Below are positions 39,845-49,285 of a stretch of 64,000 bases of DNA, one piece after another. The notes under the pieces are model-generated. The model made no database searches. It saw nothing but the letters and a program-made list of their open reading frames with translations, and was not told the origin of the DNA. A program made the position numbers and the translations under genes. The stretch's first letter is position 1; the number at the start of each line of letters is the position of its first letter. Source of the stretch: Marinobacter sp. S0848L (GTDB taxonomy: Bacteria; Pseudomonadota; Gammaproteobacteria; Pseudomonadales; Oleiphilaceae). The stretch is taken from assembly GCF_023016065.1 (NCBI RefSeq), contig NZ_JALKAQ010000010.1:1-64000 (forward strand). The letters are read 5' to 3'.

Positions 39845-41191
39845 CTAGTACATCGCCGAATCCACAGGCACGCCACGCAAGGAGTTCGCGTAAGCCTCGA
39901 CAATTTCCACATCGATAAAGTGCCCGACGATCTCCGGGTTTTCGTGGCGGAAATTCACAATCCGGTTGTTCTCGGTGCGGCCTGAGTATTCACCAGGGTC
40001 TTTTTTGGAAAGCCCGGTAACCAGAATGCGCTGGGTGGAACCCACCATCTTGCGGCTGATGTCCATCACCGTTTGGTTAATGCGATCCTGCAAAATCTTC
40101 AGGCGCTGCTTCTTCACTTCCATCGGCGTATCGTCAGGCAAATCCGCCGCGGGTGTACCCGGACGGGCGCTGTAAATGAAACTGAACGACATATCGAAAC
40201 CGATGTCGTTGATCAGCTTCATAGTGTCCTCGAAATCCTTATCGGTTTCACCGGGGAAACCGATAATGAAATCAGACGAGAAACTGATGTCCGGGCGAAT
40301 CTTGCGCAAACGGCGCAGCTTGGATTTGTACTCCAGCGCCGTGTGGCCACGTTTCATGGCCGCCAGAATGCGGTCGGAACCGCTTTGCACCGGTAAGTGC
40401 AGGTGGCTAACCAGCTCGGGAACCCGCTCATACACTTCGATCAGCGAATCGCTGAACTCCACCGGGTGAGAAGTGGTGTAACGAATGCGGTCAATGCCAT
40501 CGATGGTAGCGATCAACTCCACCAGCTCCGCCATGTCCATCACATCACCATCGTGGGTTTCGCCACGGTACGCGTTCACGTTCTGACCCAGCAGGTTAAC
40601 CTCACGCACTCCCTGGCTGGCCAAGTGCGCGACTTCGGCAATGACGTCGTCCACCGGGCGGCTGACTTCTTCACCACGGGTATAAGGCACCACGCAGAAG
40701 GTGCAGTACTTGCTACAGCCTTCCATGATAGAAACAAACGCGGAGGGGCCGTCTGCGCCAGGATCTGGCAGGTTGTCGAATTTCTCGATTTCCGGAAAAC
40801 TCACGTCAACCACGCCAACGCCGTTACCTTTGGCGCGCACTTCAGTGATCATATCCGGCAGGCGATGCAGGGTTTGTGGGCCGAAGACCATATCGACAAA
40901 CGGCGCCCGGTCGATGATCGCCTGACCTTCCTGGCTCGCTACGCAACCGCCGACACCGATGATGGTGTCGGGCTTGTTGCTTTTGAGCTTTTTCCAACGG
41001 CCGAGTTGGTGAAACACTTTGTCCTGGGCTTTTTCCCGGATGGAGCAGGTGTTCAGTAGCAGAATGTCGGCGTCTTCTGGTGAGTCGGTCATTTCGACGG
41101 GCTCGCCAGTTTTGAGTAGGTCTGCCATGCGGGCGGAGTCGTACTCGTTCATTTGGCAGCCGTGGGTTTTGATGTACAGCTTCTTGGCCAT
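39845..41191 (-). CDS. miaB: tRNA-2-methylthio-N6-dimethylallyladenosine synthase MiaB
   Basis: This radical-SAM methylthiotransferase converts i6A37 (made by MiaA) to ms2i6A37. I choose ATG 41191 ([22 protein letters not shown]), giving 448 residues; the frame extends further but the added part is unlike the family. The N-terminal cluster Cys lies in THGCQMN. The radical-SAM motif CSKYCTFC is near residue 160. A C-terminal TRAM domain includes [19 protein letters not shown]. It is a close relative of rimO at 47206 but keeps the MiaB-specific start. Confidence 0.96.
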   Translation of the reverse strand: MAKKLYIKTHGCQMNEYDSARMADLLKTGEPVEMTDSPEDADILLLNTCSIREKAQDKVFHQLGRWKKLKSNKPDTIIGVGGCVASQEGQAIIDRAPFVDMVFGPQTLHRLPDMITEVRAKGNGVGVVDVSFPEIEKFDNLPDPGADGPSAFVSIMEGCSKYCTFCVVPYTRGEEVSRPVDDVIAEVAHLASQGVREVNLLGQNVNAYRGETHDGDVMDMAELVELIATIDGIDRIRYTTSHPVEFSDSLIEVYERVPELVSHLHLPVQSGSDRILAAMKRGHTALEYKSKLRRLRKIRPDISFSSDFIIGFPGETDKDFEDTMKLINDIGFDMSFSFIYSARPGTPAADLPDDTPMEVKKQRLKILQDRINQTVMDISRKMVGSTQRILVTGLSKKDPGEYSGRTENNRIVNFRHENPEIVGHFIDVEIVEAYANSLRGVPVDSAMY

Positions 41192-41537
41192 GGGTCTCAC
41201 GCAGTTTGGTGTATGTTGCGCCGGATGTGGTGTTTTTGGCGCTGGCAAAAATTGGACGGCACATTATACCGGCGTGATTAAACTTCAACCACCGTTGTCT
41301 CGGTATTCCTTACCTAACACTGTGCTATTATTCGCGGCTTAGGTGTTAGAAGGCTTTTGGGGTGGGTTTTCCAAAAACCGCTACGAGCACATCCATGTGC
41401 GCTTCTCTCCGGCCATCCATGGCCTACGAAATTTTTGGAAAACCCACCCCAAAACCCTTCCCCAACTATTGGAGCTGGAGTCCTCAGTATATTTTATTGT
41501 TGTGTGATTGCTCCTATAACGATACGAAATTCGAAAC
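41192..41537. other. 346-bp divergent gap between miaB and trmH
   Basis: The gap holds element E7 (41349-41460) and flanking AT-richer sequence that must carry promoters for both miaB and trmH. The stretch GTGCTATTATTCGCGG (near 41322) contains a TATTAT that could be a -10 box for trmH, though it lies before the element. No gene or tRNA is seen. Confidence 0.6.
41349..41460 (+). repeat. Family A palindromic element E7
   Basis: The arms (41349-41377 and 41432-41460) pair at 28 of 29 positions (one C-C mismatch). The forward-oriented core (CCGCTACGAGCACATCC... ) is the exact reverse complement of the cores at 39710 and 53834. It stands between divergent miaB and trmH, which argues against a terminator role here. 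Confidence 0.88.
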
Positions 41538-42272
41538 ATGACCCCCGAACGCCTCGCCCGAATCAAACACATCCTCGACACCCGCCAGCCAGACCTTCGG
41601 GTGCTGACCGATCAGGTGCATAAACCCAGAAACCTCTCCGCCATCATCCGTTCCTGCGATGCCTTCGGCCTGGCCAATATGCACGTGGTGTGGCCGAAAG
41701 AAGGTTTCCGGGCCTTCCGGAAAACCGCCGGTGGCAGCTACCACTGGGTCACTACCCACACCCACCCGACGATGAAAGAGGCCGTGGCCGACCTGAAAGG
41801 GCAGGGCCACAAAATCTACGCGGCACAGCTGTCAGACCGGGCAGTGGATTTTCGGGACGTGGACTTCACCGTGCCGTGTACGATCGTCATGGGCAACGAA
41901 GTAGATGGGGTGAACCCCGTTACCGCCGAACAAGCGGATGAGCATATCGTGGTGCCGATGATGGGCATGGTGGAGTCACTAAACGTGTCGGCGGCCTGTT
42001 CAATCATCCTCTCGGAAGCCCAGCGGCAGCGAAAGCTCGCAGGCATGTTTGACCAGCGGCGGATGCCGGAGGATGAATACAACCGCCTGTTGTTTGCATG
42101 GTGCCAGCCCACGGTCAAACGCTATTGCGACGACCGCAACCTGCCGTACCCACCCATCGATCATGAAACTGGTGAGCTCATCGACGGCGTAGGCTGGATG
42201 CAAGAAGTCAGAAAACTAAGAGCCAACCGCCCCAGATGGGACGATGAAAAAGAGCCCTTAACAGAAGAGTAA
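41538..42272 (+). CDS. trmH: tRNA (guanosine-18-2'-O)-methyltransferase
   Basis: TrmH (SpoU) methylates the ribose of G18 in the tRNA D-loop. The 244-residue SPOUT protein shows PRNLSAIIRSCDAFGLANMHVV near residue 30 (N and R of motif 1), IVMGNEVDGVNPVTAEQADEHIVVPMMGMVESLNVSAACSI (motifs 2 and 3, the knot region; here given as landmarks MGNEVDGV and SLNVSAA), and a C-terminal family helix. E. coli TrmH is 229. The gene is monocistronic: divergent from miaB and convergent with ndpA. Confidence 0.93.
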   Translation: MTPERLARIKHILDTRQPDLRVLTDQVHKPRNLSAIIRSCDAFGLANMHVVWPKEGFRAFRKTAGGSYHWVTTHTHPTMKEAVADLKGQGHKIYAAQLSDRAVDFRDVDFTVPCTIVMGNEVDGVNPVTAEQADEHIVVPMMGMVESLNVSAACSIILSEAQRQRKLAGMFDQRRMPEDEYNRLLFAWCQPTVKRYCDDRNLPYPPIDHETGELIDGVGWMQEVRKLRANRPRWDDEKEPLTEE

Positions 42273-42344
42273 GCAGCAGCGAAGCCAACGAAAAAAAGTT
42301 CTGTTTATAATCTTTTTCTTTAAATCAGTATCCCAAAAAGCTCT

Positions 42345-42443
42345 GCCGGTGTGGGGTGAGGATTCTTTTTTCCGCCGGAAAAAGATGTCTGAGCGAAGCG
42401 AGTTATTTTTCCAAGGAAAAAAGAATCCTCACCCCGCAACCCG
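42345..42443 (+). repeat. Family B palindromic element E8
   Basis: This element shares the overall plan but has a different core. The arms (42345-42373 and 42415-42443) pair perfectly over the inner ~21 nt (GGGGTGAGGATTCTTTTTTCC) and then weaken. The core contains an inner stem GGAAAAA (42377-42383) / TTTTTCC (42406-42412) enclosing GATGTCTGAGCGAAGCGAG; GCGAAGC is known to form an exceptionally stable DNA mini-hairpin. Total length 99 nt, between convergent trmH and ndpA. Confidence 0.85.
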
Positions 42444-42473
42444 CCCCCAAACCTTCAGGCTACATAAACCGGA

Positions 42474-43490
42474 TCACTCCTCACGAGCCTCAAGATACCG
42501 CTGCAACTGCTCCCGCAAAGCCTTGGGCAAACGCGTAATCGTCAGCGCATCCTTATCGCGATCGTAATACACCGCCTGATTCACCAAATCCGATGAAAAC
42601 GAAACACTCATCCCCCCACCAGAACCGGCGATACGTACCAGCTTCTTCACCTTGCGGTGGTCCGGATGCAAAACCCCGGTTTCCGGCATCTCCACAGTCT
42701 TGCTGGCGAACTCCTTAAAACGCTCAGGCTGGCTCTCGTCCAGATAACTGGACAAAGCCTCAATCGCCACCGGCTCACCCAAGGCGTGCTGGTCTTTGCA
42801 GAACTCATAAGCTTTGGCACGCACCTCGCCGGCTTTCTCCGGCTCGCTGGTTTTGGCGAATGCTTCTACCGCATCCAGGAAAGTGGTGGTTTCTTTCTCA
42901 ACATCCACGCTGTTGGTAAAGGCACACAAACGAATGAACAACTCACCGGGATCACCCGTGCCGCGGGCGTGCACGAGGGTCATGTAATTGTCGCCGTCTT
43001 TGCCATCACGCCAATCGTCCAGCTCAATGCGAACAGCAAGATTCAAGCGGGAAAGGCTTAGAACATCGGTCGCGTCCAGCTTCTGGCTGCCATCAAAACG
43101 CATCGCGCTGTCGGTTTCCAGAACGAACAGATACACCACCTCCGAATCGGCCAAAGCATCGTGCACAACCATAAGATGGCCATCGAACTCCTCCTGACTG
43201 CTGTTTAACAACTCCTGCCACTGGCCAAACAACCGATCCGTCATCGCCGCAAAGGTTTGCTTCTCTTCCAGATAGTCCTTCAGCCAGGCGCTGAACGGGC
43301 ACTCGCCAACGTCTTCAGAAAAACGGCCGTATTTTTTCCCCGGTTTGCTGTTAAACAAACGCTTCATCTGTTTGTGCAGCGCTTCGTAATCGCCACCCGG
43401 CTCCTGCAAAGCCTCACCGGCAACAAGGCGAGCGGGTTGGCCCGGCTGGTATTGGCTAGCGAAAGCGGTGCGGAGGTGTTTGATGGCCAT
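42474..43490 (-). CDS. ndpA: Nucleoid-associated protein NdpA (YejK)
   Basis: NdpA/YejK proteins bind DNA and associate with the nucleoid; the E. coli member interacts with topoisomerase IV. The 338-residue length matches (335). The N-terminus (KHLRTAFASQYQPGQPARLV) is degenerate relative to enterobacterial versions, but the central KKYGRFSEDVGECPFSAWLKDYL and C-terminal YYDRDKDALTITRLPKALREQL are clear. The gene is monocistronic, with family B elements on both sides. Confidence 0.9.
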   Translation of the reverse strand: MAIKHLRTAFASQYQPGQPARLVAGEALQEPGGDYEALHKQMKRLFNSKPGKKYGRFSEDVGECPFSAWLKDYLEEKQTFAAMTDRLFGQWQELLNSSQEEFDGHLMVVHDALADSEVVYLFVLETDSAMRFDGSQKLDATDVLSLSRLNLAVRIELDDWRDGKDGDNYMTLVHARGTGDPGELFIRLCAFTNSVDVEKETTTFLDAVEAFAKTSEPEKAGEVRAKAYEFCKDQHALGEPVAIEALSSYLDESQPERFKEFASKTVEMPETGVLHPDHRKVKKLVRIAGSGGGMSVSFSSDLVNQAVYYDRDKDALTITRLPKALREQLQRYLEAREE

Positions 43491-43633
43491 ATTACGATCC
43501 TGTCGGTTTTACGAGATTCAGATGGCGCAGATGATGCCACGGATCGGGCAGGGATTCATTTGTAGAATGTACGGAGAGAGGGAGTTTTGCCCGCAATAAG
43601 CAGAAGATGTCTTCACACGAACGCGAAATAACG

Positions 43634-43732
43634 TCGGCGGCGGGGTGGGGGGAGTTTTTTCTGCCGAAAAAAGATGTCTGAGCGAAGCGAGTTATTTTTT
43701 CAAAGAAAAAACTCCCCCCACCCCGGCAGCCC
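43634..43732 (+). repeat. Family B palindromic element E9
   Basis: The arms (43634-43662 and 43704-43732) pair perfectly over the inner 22 nt (CGGGGTGGGGGGAGTTTTTTCT). The core is nearly identical to that of the element at 42345, with GATGTCTGAGCGAAGCGAGTTA enclosed by GAAAAAA / TTTTTTC. The length is again exactly 99 nt. The element lies between ndpA and cysN. The outer arm sequences of the two family B copies differ. Confidence 0.85.
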
Positions 43733-43763
43733 GCCCGCCAAGGAAGGGGAATCTCTTTTAAGA

Positions 43764-45404
43764 TCAAAGCGCCCGAAGCATTCCAGAAACCGCCTCAGTA
43801 ATCTCGGCTTCGCTATCAGCCGTAACGCTGGTGTTAGCAATGTCAGTACCCAGATTCACCGCCACAGCAATCAGCCCGTGAGCGGTAAGCAACTGCGCAA
43901 CACGACGGCGTTCCTCCGCATCACCAGTGTTTTCTTCGGAAACCACCACCGCCGTACGCCCTTGATCGAACAAAGCGCGCTCCACAGCCAAGGCCAAGGC
44001 AGCAGCTTGCTTGCCATTACAGGCAATGATCACCGGCTTCTGAGCCAAGCGGCGCTCGCGTTCCTCCGCAGTGACCGGGTCAAACGATTCCAAACCATCG
44101 GCCAGACCAGCGATCATCCCCGCACCAACCGTAACGTTGGTCAAACGGTCAATCACGATGAAACTACCGGTCGCGTGATTGCGCTGGTAAGCATCAAATG
44201 CGACTGGCTGGTTCAGCGTCAGTTCACACAGGCCAATCTCGTTGAGCTGAAGCTGGCTCGGATTCGGGTTCTGCTCCAGCGAGTTTACATCGGTCTGGTG
44301 ATGAATCTTCTTCACCGTGCCGGAAGTAAACGTAGGCCCAAGTTTGATGTCATACAAACGGCCGGTTTCCAGTGGCGCATCGGTCATCCAAACGATGTTA
44401 GCGTTAAAGCGGTTACCCACTTCCGGTTCATCGTCCGCTTTCACCAGCATATCGCCGCGGCTGATGTCGATCTCGTCTTCCAGTGTCAGCGTGACCGCCT
44501 GATCGATGTAAGCTTCGTCGAGATTGCCGTCAAAGGTAACGATCTCCTTAACCTTGCTGGTGCGGCGTGAGGGCAGGGCCATCACGGTTTCGCCCGGGCG
44601 GATCACGCCAGAAGCGATGGTGCCACAGAAGCCGCGGAAGTTGAGGTTGGGGCGAGTGACGTATTGCACCGGGAAACGGAAATGCTCCAGGTTCTTGTCT
44701 CGCGATACTTCAACGGTTTCAAGAATTTCCATTAACGGTTGGCCGGTAAACCAAGGCGTGTTTTCACTCCGGTTCACCACGTTGTCGCCATCCAGCGCTG
44801 ACAAAGGCACAAAACGAACGTCTTTGAGGCCCAGCTTGCTGGCGAAAGCGAGATAGTCTTCGCGAATTTCGTTAAACCGTTCTTCGCTGAAGTCCACCAG
44901 ATCCATCTTGTTCACCGCCACCACAATGTGGCGAATGCCTTGCAGCGAGGCGATAAACGAATGGCGGCGGGTTTGAGTCATCACGCCGTGGCGCGCGTCG
45001 ATCATCAGAATCGCCAGCTGGGCCGTAGACGCGCCGGTGGCCATGTTGCGGGTGTACTGCTCATGGCCCGGAGTGTCGGCAATGATGAATTTGCGTTTGT
45101 CGGTGCTGAAATAGCGATACGCCACATCAATGGTGATGCCTTGCTCGCGTTCGGCTTGCAAGCCGTCAACCAGCAGAGCCAGATCAAGCTTTTCACCGGT
45201 CGTGCCCATTTTGGCGCTGTCGGATTTCAGGCTTGCCATGTGATCTTCGTAGATCATCTTGGTGTCGTGCAGCAGGCGGCCGATCAGAGTACTTTTGCCG
45301 TCATCAACGCTGCCGCAGGTCAGCAGACGCAGCAGTTCTTTGTTCTCGTGCTGTTTCAGGTACGACAGAATATCGTCGGCGATCAGTTCAGACTGGTGTG
45401 ACAT
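43764..45404 (-). CDS. cysN: Sulfate adenylyltransferase subunit 1 (CysN) with degenerate APS-kinase-like tail
   Basis: CysN is the GTPase subunit that drives APS formation from sulfate and ATP with CysD. G1 GSVDDGKST near residue 28, G3 DTPGHEQY, G4 NKMDLVDF and G5 SALDGDNV are intact. The protein is 546 residues against 475 in E. coli CysN and about 630 in CysNC fusions. The last ~90 residues ([43 protein letters not shown]) follow the pattern of APS kinase but lack the GxSGSGKS P-loop, so this tail is probably catalytically dead. Operon with cysD, 1 nt apart. Confidence 0.94.
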   Translation of the reverse strand: MSHQSELIADDILSYLKQHENKELLRLLTCGSVDDGKSTLIGRLLHDTKMIYEDHMASLKSDSAKMGTTGEKLDLALLVDGLQAEREQGITIDVAYRYFSTDKRKFIIADTPGHEQYTRNMATGASTAQLAILMIDARHGVMTQTRRHSFIASLQGIRHIVVAVNKMDLVDFSEERFNEIREDYLAFASKLGLKDVRFVPLSALDGDNVVNRSENTPWFTGQPLMEILETVEVSRDKNLEHFRFPVQYVTRPNLNFRGFCGTIASGVIRPGETVMALPSRRTSKVKEIVTFDGNLDEAYIDQAVTLTLEDEIDISRGDMLVKADDEPEVGNRFNANIVWMTDAPLETGRLYDIKLGPTFTSGTVKKIHHQTDVNSLEQNPNPSQLQLNEIGLCELTLNQPVAFDAYQRNHATGSFIVIDRLTNVTVGAGMIAGLADGLESFDPVTAEERERRLAQKPVIIACNGKQAAALALAVERALFDQGRTAVVVSEENTGDAEERRRVAQLLTAHGLIAVAVNLGTDIANTSVTADSEAEITEAVSGMLRAL

Positions 45405-45405
45405 C

Positions 45406-46314
45406 TTAGAAGTACCCTTCCCGCTTTTTCTGTTCCATGGAGCCGGCTGAATCGTGGTCGATGACCCGCCCCTGACGTTCGGAGCTGGTGGCCAGCAGCA
45501 TTTCTTGAATAATCTCTGGCAGCGTTGTGGCTTCAGACTCGATGGCCCCGGTCAGGGGGTAACAACCCAAAGTACGGAAGCGCACCGACTTCATCATCGG
45601 CTCCTCGCCTTCTTTCAGTGGCATGCGGTCGTCATCCACCATGATCAAGGTGCCATCGCGCTCGACAACCGGGCGAACGGCCGAGTAGTACAGAGGTACG
45701 ATGTCGATGTTTTCCAGATAGATGTACTGCCAGATATCCAGCTCGGTCCAGTTTGAAAGCGGGAAAACCCGAATACTTTCGCCCTTGTTCACCTTGCCGT
45801 TGTAGGTATTCCAAAGCTCCGGGCGCTGATTTTTCGGATCCCAGCGGTGGTGCTCATCCCGGAACGAGTAAACGCGTTCTTTGGCCCGGGATTTCTCTTC
45901 GTCCCGGCGCGCGCCGCCGAAGGCCGCGTCGAACTTGTACTTGTCCAGAGCCTGCTTGAGAGCCTGGGTTTTCATCATGTCAGTGTGCTTGGCGCTGCCA
46001 TGGGTAAACGGCCCGATGCCTTGCTTCACGCCTTCCTCATTGGTGTGCACGATCAGATCCAGACCGTAGCGGCTCACCTGTTTGTCACGAAACTCGATCA
46101 TGTCCCGGAACTTCCAGGTGGTATCAACGTGCATCAGAGGGAAGGGGGGCTTACCCGGATAAAAGGCTTTTAGCGCCAGATGCAGCATGACGGCAGAGTC
46201 TTTGCCGACGGAGTAAAGCATGACCGGGTTATCAAACTCGGCCGCGACTTCCCGGATTATGTGGATGCTTTCGGCTTCCAGCTGTTTCAGATGGGTGAGA
46301 TTGTATGTGGTCAT
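45406..46314 (-). CDS. cysD: Sulfate adenylyltransferase subunit 2 (CysD)
   Basis: CysD is the catalytic subunit that adenylates sulfate, first step of assimilatory sulfate reduction. The PP-loop-type motif [21 protein letters not shown] is near residue 30, followed by [15 protein letters not shown] choose ATG 46314 ([10 protein letters not shown]), giving 302 residues as in E. coli; the ATG two codons earlier is equally possible. cysD is the first gene of the cysDN pair. No CysB site could be identified with confidence. Confidence 0.96.
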   Translation of the reverse strand: MTTYNLTHLKQLEAESIHIIREVAAEFDNPVMLYSVGKDSAVMLHLALKAFYPGKPPFPLMHVDTTWKFRDMIEFRDKQVSRYGLDLIVHTNEEGVKQGIGPFTHGSAKHTDMMKTQALKQALDKYKFDAAFGGARRDEEKSRAKERVYSFRDEHHRWDPKNQRPELWNTYNGKVNKGESIRVFPLSNWTELDIWQYIYLENIDIVPLYYSAVRPVVERDGTLIMVDDDRMPLKEGEEPMMKSVRFRTLGCYPLTGAIESEATTLPEIIQEMLLATSSERQGRVIDHDSAGSMEQKKREGYF

Positions 46315-46495
46315 GGTCATCCGTTGCCGCAAGGGGGCTTTTAATGGCTGTAAACAGGATGCCAACTATAACAGGGCGCTATAGGGTATAAGAAGGTGTC
46401 CGGTAAGACTTTTCCGTTCTAATGATATGGCCGGTGGCGTGGCCAAAAGGCATGATCGGAACGGTAACGCTTTTGCTCTCGAGTATACCGACGCT

Positions 46496-46903
46496 TTAGT
46501 TTTGCCGGGATGCGTCGAAAAGTTTGCCGATGTATTGGTCGATGTACACAAAGCCGTTGCCCTCAATGCTGTTGAACTGCAGACCGATATGAAATTGGTC
46601 GCGGGCGATTCGACGGATATGAACGATGTTGCTCTCGGCCACAATGGTCACGGGTTGGGCCGGGAGGACGGGCACCGGGAAGCGGGCTGTAAGTTGAATG
46701 GGGTTCTTGGGCGCAGGTGGCAGCATGTTGGGAATCAGGGCTTTGGCGGTTTGCGCATCACACTGAATCATGACACCCGTGCGAGAAATGTTGGCGATTT
46801 CGCACTGAAATTCGCAACCGTCCGCTTTCTTGAGACTGATCGCCGAGGACACGTCTACCCGCTGTTGATTTCTTAAATTAGGTTTTGCGTCGAGAGGCTT
46901 CAT
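46496..46903 (-). CDS. PilZ-domain protein
   Basis: PilZ domains bind cyclic di-GMP and alter motility or polysaccharide output. The protein has an RxxxR-type motif (RNQQRVDVSS) about 20 residues from the N-terminus and the matching ANISRTGVMI (N/D-x-S-x-x-G) ~25 residues later. I start at ATG 46903 (MKPLDAKPNLRNQQ), which has AGAAGAG at proper spacing and yields 135 residues; an in-frame ATG at 46951 would add 16. The effector output is unknown. It is a single gene upstream of cysD on the same strand with ~180 bp between. Confidence 0.85.
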   Translation of the reverse strand: MKPLDAKPNLRNQQRVDVSSAISLKKADGCEFQCEIANISRTGVMIQCDAQTAKALIPNMLPPAPKNPIQLTARFPVPVLPAQPVTIVAESNIVHIRRIARDQFHIGLQFNSIEGNGFVYIDQYIGKLFDASRQN

Positions 46904-47205
46904 ATTGACTCTTCTGGCGTTGCACGTATCAAGCGAGGTCGCGTGTCCCATAATGCCTTAGGTTCTGGTTTGGTGTATTCTTGTTTGTTTGAAAAATGAT
47001 CAAATCCAATTGTGCAGCAGAGTGTGACATATTCGCAACAGAAATAATGAACATAGCGTCACACCCTGTGTGAATTGTACGTTTGCAGCGCACGTTTAAG
47101 CCGAAATAAGTATCATCGGCAAGGCTGCAGTTGGCGAGCCGCTGATGTAAAATCGCGCCCCTACATTCATCAGGAGCATTGCTCCGGGATTCCTGAAAAA
47201 ACGTT
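46904..47205. other. 302-bp divergent gap between the PilZ gene and rimO
   Basis: AT-richer sequence likely to hold promoters in both directions. Just before rimO, GGAGC-ATT-GCTCC (47173-47185) forms a 5-bp hairpin. The stretch GTGTGACATATTCG...GCGTCACACC (about 47028-47065) has inverted GTGTGAC / GTCACAC half-sites 24 nt apart, which could bind a dimeric regulator. No gene or palindromic element is seen. Confidence 0.4.
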
Positions 47206-48546
47206 ATGACCGAGAAGACAGAAAATGCCGCCCAAGGCGGAAAAGTTGGTTTTATCAGCCTGGGTTGCCCGAAGGCACTGGTTGATTCCGAGCGCATCCT
47301 GACTCAGCTTCGTCTGGACGGGTACGACGTGGTGCCAACGTACAACGACGCTGATGTGGTGGTCGTGAATACCTGCGGGTTTATTGATGCTGCCAAGCAG
47401 GAATCTCTGGATGCGATTGGTGAAGCGATTAACGAGAACGGTAAAGTCATCGTGACCGGCTGCATGGGGGCGGAAGCGGATACCATTCGTGAAGCTCACC
47501 CGGGCGTGCTGGCGGTGTCCGGGCCTCATGCTTATGAGGAAGTCGTGGGTGCCGTGCACCAATACGTGCCGCCGCAAAAGAATCATGACCCGTTTGTGGA
47601 CCTGGTCCCGCCGCAAGGCGTTAAGCTGACGCCACGGCACTATGCTTATCTGAAGATTTCCGAAGGCTGTAACCACCGCTGCACCTTCTGCATTATTCCG
47701 TCCATGCGCGGTGACCTTGTCAGCCGTCCGATTGGCGATGTCATGGACGAAGCTCAGCGCTTGGTCGACGCAGGCGTGAAAGAGTTGCTGGTGATTTCCC
47801 AGGACACCTCAGCCTATGGTGTGGACATCAAATACCGCACGGGTTTCTGGCAGGGCCGCCCGCTGAAAACCAAAATGCAGGCGTTGTGTGAGGCCTTAGG
47901 TGATTTGGGTGTTTGGGTGCGTTTGCATTACGTGTACCCGTACCCGCACGTGGACGACATCATTCCCTTGATGGCCGAGGGTAAAATCCTGCCGTATCTG
48001 GATATTCCGTTCCAGCATGCCAGCCCGAAAGTGCTCAAAGCAATGAAGCGCCCGGCCCACGACAGCAAAACTCTGGACCGCATCCGCAAGTGGCGTGAAA
48101 TTTGCCCGGAACTGACCATCCGTTCGACCTTTATTGTGGGTTTCCCCGGTGAAACCGATGAGGATTTCCAATACCTCTTGGATTGGTTGGATGAAGCGCA
48201 ACTGGACCGTGTAGGAGCCTTTACCTATAGCCCGGTCGAAGGCGCAACAGCAAACGAACTGGAAGGCGCGGTGCCAGAAGATGTGAAAGAAGAGCGTCTT
48301 GCCCGCTTTATGCAGAAGCAAGCGGAAATTTCTGCAGCCCGGTTGCAGGCCAAGATCGGCAAGACCATCGATGTGCTGATTGACGAAGTGGACGAAGAAG
48401 GTGCTATTGGCCGATCCAAAGCCGATGCCCCGGAAATCGACGGCATGGTCTACCTGAACGAGGTGACCGATGTAGAGCCCGGACAGATTGTGAAGGCGGT
48501 GGTTGAACACGCCGACGAGCACGATTTGTGGGCCACGCTGGTGTGA
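47206..48546 (+). CDS. rimO: Ribosomal protein S12 methylthiotransferase RimO
   Basis: This radical-SAM enzyme methylthiolates Asp88 of ribosomal protein S12. The 446-residue protein starts with the RimO-type [19 protein letters not shown], which distinguishes it from MiaB. The radical-SAM motif CNHRCTFC is near residue 150. The C-terminal TRAM domain includes [32 protein letters not shown] sequence (landmarks GRSKADAPE). The length is normal (E. coli 441). It is convergent with can, with a strong bidirectional terminator between. Confidence 0.96.
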   Translation: MTEKTENAAQGGKVGFISLGCPKALVDSERILTQLRLDGYDVVPTYNDADVVVVNTCGFIDAAKQESLDAIGEAINENGKVIVTGCMGAEADTIREAHPGVLAVSGPHAYEEVVGAVHQYVPPQKNHDPFVDLVPPQGVKLTPRHYAYLKISEGCNHRCTFCIIPSMRGDLVSRPIGDVMDEAQRLVDAGVKELLVISQDTSAYGVDIKYRTGFWQGRPLKTKMQALCEALGDLGVWVRLHYVYPYPHVDDIIPLMAEGKILPYLDIPFQHASPKVLKAMKRPAHDSKTLDRIRKWREICPELTIRSTFIVGFPGETDEDFQYLLDWLDEAQLDRVGAFTYSPVEGATANELEGAVPEDVKEERLARFMQKQAEISAARLQAKIGKTIDVLIDEVDEEGAIGRSKADAPEIDGMVYLNEVTDVEPGQIVKAVVEHADEHDLWATLV

Positions 48547-48558
48547 TGCGTTGAAGTG

Positions 48559-48592
48559 AAAAAAAAGGCTCCGACATGTCGGAGCCTTTTTT
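48559..48592. terminator. Bidirectional terminator between rimO and can
   Basis: A perfect 20-nt palindrome GGCTCCGACATGTCGGAGCC (48567-48586) with an A8 tract before and T6 after. Serves rimO on the plus strand and the can-terminated unit on the minus strand. Confidence 0.95.
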
Positions 48593-48604
48593 ATGGTGCC
48601 GGAC

Positions 48605-49267
48605 TTATTCGCCGATTTTAGCGATGTAATCCGAGTAGTACTGGTCAAAACCCATGAATTCCATGCTGTCTCGACCACAGCAACGAATGTTGCCGGATTT
48701 GATGTCGTAGACCCAACCGTGAATTTCGATTTTGCCGTTGGCCAGTTTGGCCGCTACCACAGGGTGTGTGCGCAGGTGTTGTACCTGTTGCAGTACGTTT
48801 TCTTCGATCGCTTCATCCATGTACTTGCTGTCTAGGCACGTATCACTGGGAATGCTGTGTCGTTCACGCACGATCTCCATCGCGGAACGGCAATGTCCCA
48901 GCCATTCTTTCACGTGTGGAAGGCCTTTCAGCGCTGGAATGTCCAGAGCACCTTTTATGGCTCCGCAATCGGTGTGGCCACAAACGATGATGTGGCGAAC
49001 ACCTAAAACCGCAACGGCGTATTCGATCGACGCGGTCATGCCGCCGGTTTCGTTGCTGTGCGGAGGGATAACGTTCCCGGCGTTTCGACAAATGAACAGG
49101 TCCCCCGGGTGAGAGCCCGTGACCATGTTCGGGTCGATACGCGAGTCTGAACAGGTAACAAACAGCACGTCCGGGTTTTGGCTGTCGGCTAATGCGCCAA
49201 ACAGATCCTTGTGCTCCGGGTAAACGTTTTTGCGGAAGTTCAGTACGCCGCGAACAATGTGATCCAT
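48605..49267 (-). CDS. can: Beta-class carbonic anhydrase
   Basis: The enzyme interconverts CO2 and bicarbonate in the cytoplasm. The zinc ligands are evident: Cys/Asp in VTCSDSRIDP near residue 40, His and Cys in HTDCGAIKGA near residue 97. FICRNAGNVIPP and ASIEYAVAVLGV are typical. The 220-residue length equals E. coli Can. It is 18 nt downstream of pycB on the same strand with AGGAGG in front, so probably the third gene of the pyc operon, supplying bicarbonate to the carboxylase. Confidence 0.96.
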   Translation of the reverse strand: MDHIVRGVLNFRKNVYPEHKDLFGALADSQNPDVLFVTCSDSRIDPNMVTGSHPGDLFICRNAGNVIPPHSNETGGMTASIEYAVAVLGVRHIIVCGHTDCGAIKGALDIPALKGLPHVKEWLGHCRSAMEIVRERHSIPSDTCLDSKYMDEAIEENVLQQVQHLRTHPVVAAKLANGKIEIHGWVYDIKSGNIRCCGRDSMEFMGFDQYYSDYIAKIGE

Positions 49268-49285
49268 AGTAGTTCCTCCTGCCGC

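Noticed and set aside
39491..43732. Integron attC sites or a cassette array
   Set aside because: The palindromes have long near-perfect arms and a two-hairpin core, with no attC-type L/R boxes. The genes between them are housekeeping genes in both orientations, and no integrase is present.
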